A DNA stretch of 8,748 nucleotides from assembly GCA_900542595.1 (NCBI GenBank), contig UQOB01000047.1, forward strand, positions 1 through 8,748, read 5' to 3'. A model generated the notes under the pieces. It was not told the DNA's origin. It worked only from the letters and a program-made list of their open reading frames with translations, and made no database searches. The stretch comes from an uncultured Mollicutes bacterium (GTDB lineage: Bacteria > Bacillota_I > Bacilli_A > RFN20 > CAG-826). The translations under genes were made by a program, and so were the position numbers. This document shows positions 7,681 to 8,748 of this stretch, piece by piece (position 1 is the first letter of the stretch; each line of letters opens with the position of its first letter).

Positions 7681-7687
7681 AAGGAGG
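7681..7687 (+). promoter_or_regulatory. Strong Shine-Dalgarno that fixes the start of the XRE-family gene
   Basis: AAGGAGG lies 8 nt before the ATG at 7696. This decides for ATG 7696 over the in-frame TTG at 7660, whose extra 12 codons run through the Shine-Dalgarno itself. The cluster genes dxr, rseP and polC have no comparable site. Confidence 0.9.
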
Positions 7688-7695
7688 TTAGTTCG

Positions 7696-8349
7696 ATGAA
7701 TTTAAGCGAAAAAATTATTAAGATAAGAGAAGAAAATAACCTTACCCAAGATGAAATGGCAGAAAAAATATTTGTTACTAGACAAGCCATATCTAAATGG
7801 GAAAGAGGAGTAAGTTATCCTTCCTTAGATGTCCTTCGTTTAATTTCAAAGGAATTTAAAATTAGTATGAACAATTTATTAGATGTAAGCGAAAACGAGA
7901 AGAACAAGGAGTACAAGCCTATAGGGTTCAAGCATTATGGTTTCATCATCCTATATGTTGTGATGCTTCTTATCGTTGGAGGCGCAATTGCTGCCTTCAA
8001 TATTCTCATTAACGGGACGGATACAGAATTATGGGCGGTAATTTTCTACAACGCATTACTAGCAGTTGTCGCTCTTAGCATAATCTATATGCTCGTCCAA
8101 TCTGTTATTCCTAATAGTCCGGTCCTTGTTGAATATAACGACTTCGGAATAAGGATTAGAACCTTAAAAGGAACAAAAGAAATACCTTTTCAAAAGATAA
8201 CTTCATTAGAAATCAAGACTCACGGCAATTGGACTGCTGGAAGGCTGACGGTCAGGACTTTCGATGCGAACTATACTGTCTATCCATTGAAGGATCTAAA
8301 CCAAGTCAAGACAGTTATTGATGAAGTAAAAATCTTGAATCGCTATTAA
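7696..8349 (+). CDS. Membrane-anchored XRE-family regulator with a C-terminal PH-like domain
   Basis: A 217-residue protein with three parts. Residues 1-62 are a Cro/CI (XRE) helix-turn-helix: LSEKIIKIREENNLTQDEMAEKIFVTRQAISKWERG, then PSLDVLRLISKEFKISMNNLLD, with typical recognition-helix residues. Residues about 80-104 and 112-136 are two hydrophobic membrane segments joined by a short loop (NGTDTELW). Residues about 140-217 alternate beta-strand-like stretches (VLVEYNDFGIRI, KEIPFQKITSLEI, AGRLTVRTF) and end in a helix (DLNQVKTVIDEVKIL), the pattern of bacterial PH-like domains. Both ends would face the cytoplasm. The probable role is transcriptional control tied to the membrane; target and signal are unknown. 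Base use is more AT-rich than the cluster; of six prolines four are CCT and one CCG, whereas CCG is commonest in dxr. No partner gene is visible in the window. HTH and membrane calls are firm; the PH-like call is by eye. Confidence 0.88.
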   Translation: MNLSEKIIKIREENNLTQDEMAEKIFVTRQAISKWERGVSYPSLDVLRLISKEFKISMNNLLDVSENEKNKEYKPIGFKHYGFIILYVVMLLIVGGAIAAFNILINGTDTELWAVIFYNALLAVVALSIIYMLVQSVIPNSPVLVEYNDFGIRIRTLKGTKEIPFQKITSLEIKTHGNWTAGRLTVRTFDANYTVYPLKDLNQVKTVIDEVKILNRY

Positions 8350-8370
8350 TCAAAAATTGGTTTGATTAAT
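8345..8370 (+). terminator. AT-rich hairpin overlapping the XRE-family stop codon
   Basis: ATTAATCAAA (8345-8354) pairs perfectly over 10 bp with TTTGATTAAT (8361-8370) around a 6-nt loop. It includes the TAA stop at 8347-8349. No T-run follows, so it is at best a weak terminator or an mRNA 3'-end stabiliser. Confidence 0.4.
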
Positions 8371-8513
8371 GATATCGCTCTTCCTTTGACACCTTTCGGG
8401 GGGGAAGATAACGAATTCTGATTGTCGTGCTTATATGCATTGATAGGATTGCTAGCCAATGCGCGAAGCTTAAGGGAAGATGCATCAAAAGAAGCGAAGA
8501 CGGGATTATCACG

Positions 8514-8538
8514 GAGAGGAACAAAAGCCTCTCTTTTT
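8514..8538 (+). terminator. Intrinsic terminator
   Basis: A 6-bp stem, GAGAGG (8514-8519) with CCTCTC (8528-8533), has an 8-nt loop and is followed by TTTTT (8534-8538). The T-run is only on the plus strand, so it ends a plus-strand transcript: either the XRE-family mRNA with a 3' UTR of about 165 nt or a short RNA starting after 8412. Confidence 0.7.
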
Positions 8539-8575
8539 GTTGAAGTCAATACGAGGAGATTTTAAGTTTCCTATT

Positions 8576-8602
8576 TGAGACTCATAATCTCATTTTTCTT
8601 TT
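8576..8602 (+). terminator. Weak terminator-like hairpin
   Basis: TGAGA (8576-8580) pairs with TCTCA (8588-8592) around a 7-nt loop, followed by TTTTTCTTTT. The stem is only 5 bp. It could back up the terminator at 8514-8538; its T-rich tail runs into the right copy of the 13-bp direct repeat. Confidence 0.3.
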
Positions 8603-8611
8603 AGTCGAAAA
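8599..8611 (+). repeat. 13-bp direct repeat, right copy
   Basis: TTTTAGTCGAAAA, identical to 7430-7442 and in the same orientation, 1169 bp away. The two copies bracket the XRE-family gene with its promoter region and terminators. Flanking bases are similar but not identical. Confidence 0.55.
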
Positions 8612-8672
8612 ATTAGCCAAAACATGGCTGAATATTGATTATGTGTACTACAAATTTCCAAATCATCAATAC

Positions 8673-8686
8673 TGTAAGAACTTACA
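8673..8686. repeat. 14-bp operator-like dyad
   Basis: TGTAAG and CTTACA form a perfect inverted repeat around AA. Its half-site TGTAA/TTACA also appears around the possible promoter of the XRE-family gene (7650-7654 and 7678-7682). No T-run follows, so a protein-binding site is more likely than a terminator. The link between the sites is a guess. Confidence 0.4.
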
Positions 8687-8701
8687 AGGTAAAACACATG
8701 C

Positions 8702-8736
8702 TGTTTTCTGGTTGTTTTCTGGTTGTTTTCTGGTTG
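8702..8736 (+). repeat. 11-bp tandem repeat, just over three copies
   Basis: The unit TGTTTTCTGGT repeats perfectly at 8702-8712, 8713-8723 and 8724-8734, plus a trailing TG. The period is close to one DNA helical turn. It lies 12 bp from the right edge, so what follows is not visible. It could be a phased protein-binding array upstream of the next gene or a slippage-prone microsatellite. Confidence 0.85.
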
Positions 8737-8748
8737 CTATAGAACTAT

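Larger units (their letters stand above)
8371..8748. other. Gap to the window edge without a convincing gene
   Basis: About 380 bp. The stretch 8371-8513 is less AT-rich than the rest. Its one open plus-strand frame (8422-8565, 47 codons after a TGA, in the frame of the preceding gene) has only a TTG start, no clear Shine-Dalgarno, and runs through an intrinsic terminator, so I do not call it. A TTGACA (8386-8391) followed by GATAAC (8407-8412) at a short 15-bp spacing is a possible promoter. After the terminator come a weak hairpin, a 13-bp direct repeat copy, a 14-bp dyad and an 11-bp tandem repeat. Confidence 0.55.

Noticed and set aside
7660..7695. Upstream TTG start for the XRE-family gene
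   Set aside because: The extra 12 codons read through the AAGGAGG that serves ATG 7696, and XRE proteins typically begin close to the LSEKI-like helix.
8346..8549. Minus-strand 67-codon frame
   Set aside because: TTG start without a ribosome binding site; it runs antisense through a plus-strand terminator and a hairpin. No domain recognised.

Overview
The window looks like a low-to-moderate-GC Bacillota (Firmicutes) chromosome. The evidence is the order cdsA-dxr-rseP-polC, a full-length Gram-positive-type PolC replicase (exonuclease nested inside a PHP domain), and a tRNA gene that encodes its own CCA. TGA is a stop codon (cdsA and polC both end in TGA), so this is not a UGA=Trp mollicute. 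The exact family cannot be fixed from the sequence; a divergent member of the Bacilli or Erysipelotrichia is a guess.

Positions 1-7036 hold a tightly packed plus-strand housekeeping cluster: the C-terminal end of cdsA (phospholipid precursor CDP-diacylglycerol), dxr (MEP isoprenoid pathway), rseP (site-2 intramembrane protease) and polC (replicative DNA polymerase). The gaps are 1, 6 and 4 bp. None of the three visible start codons has a recognisable Shine-Dalgarno sequence, so translational coupling is likely. In Bacillus subtilis proS lies between rasP and polC; here it is missing. RseP keeps its catalytic motifs, but no PDZ domain is recognisable in its central region.

Positions 7037-7196 hold a tRNA-Pro(CGG) gene with a possible promoter inside the end of polC, followed by a bidirectional-looking intrinsic terminator that closes the housekeeping block.

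Positions 7197-8748 differ in character: AT-rich, sparse in genes and full of short repeats. The only convincing gene is a 217-residue XRE-type DNA-binding protein with two membrane segments and a C-terminal domain that reads like a bacterial PH domain. It has a strong Shine-Dalgarno sequence, unlike the cluster genes. It is flanked by about 500 bp and about 400 bp without solid genes. These flanks hold a 13-bp direct repeat on either side, a 16-bp palindrome, a 12-bp inverted repeat enclosing a 14-bp-period repeat, a strong intrinsic terminator at 8514-8538, and an 11-bp tandem repeat at the right edge. I read this as an accessory segment next to a tRNA gene. Mobility is an inference; no integrase or transposase is visible.
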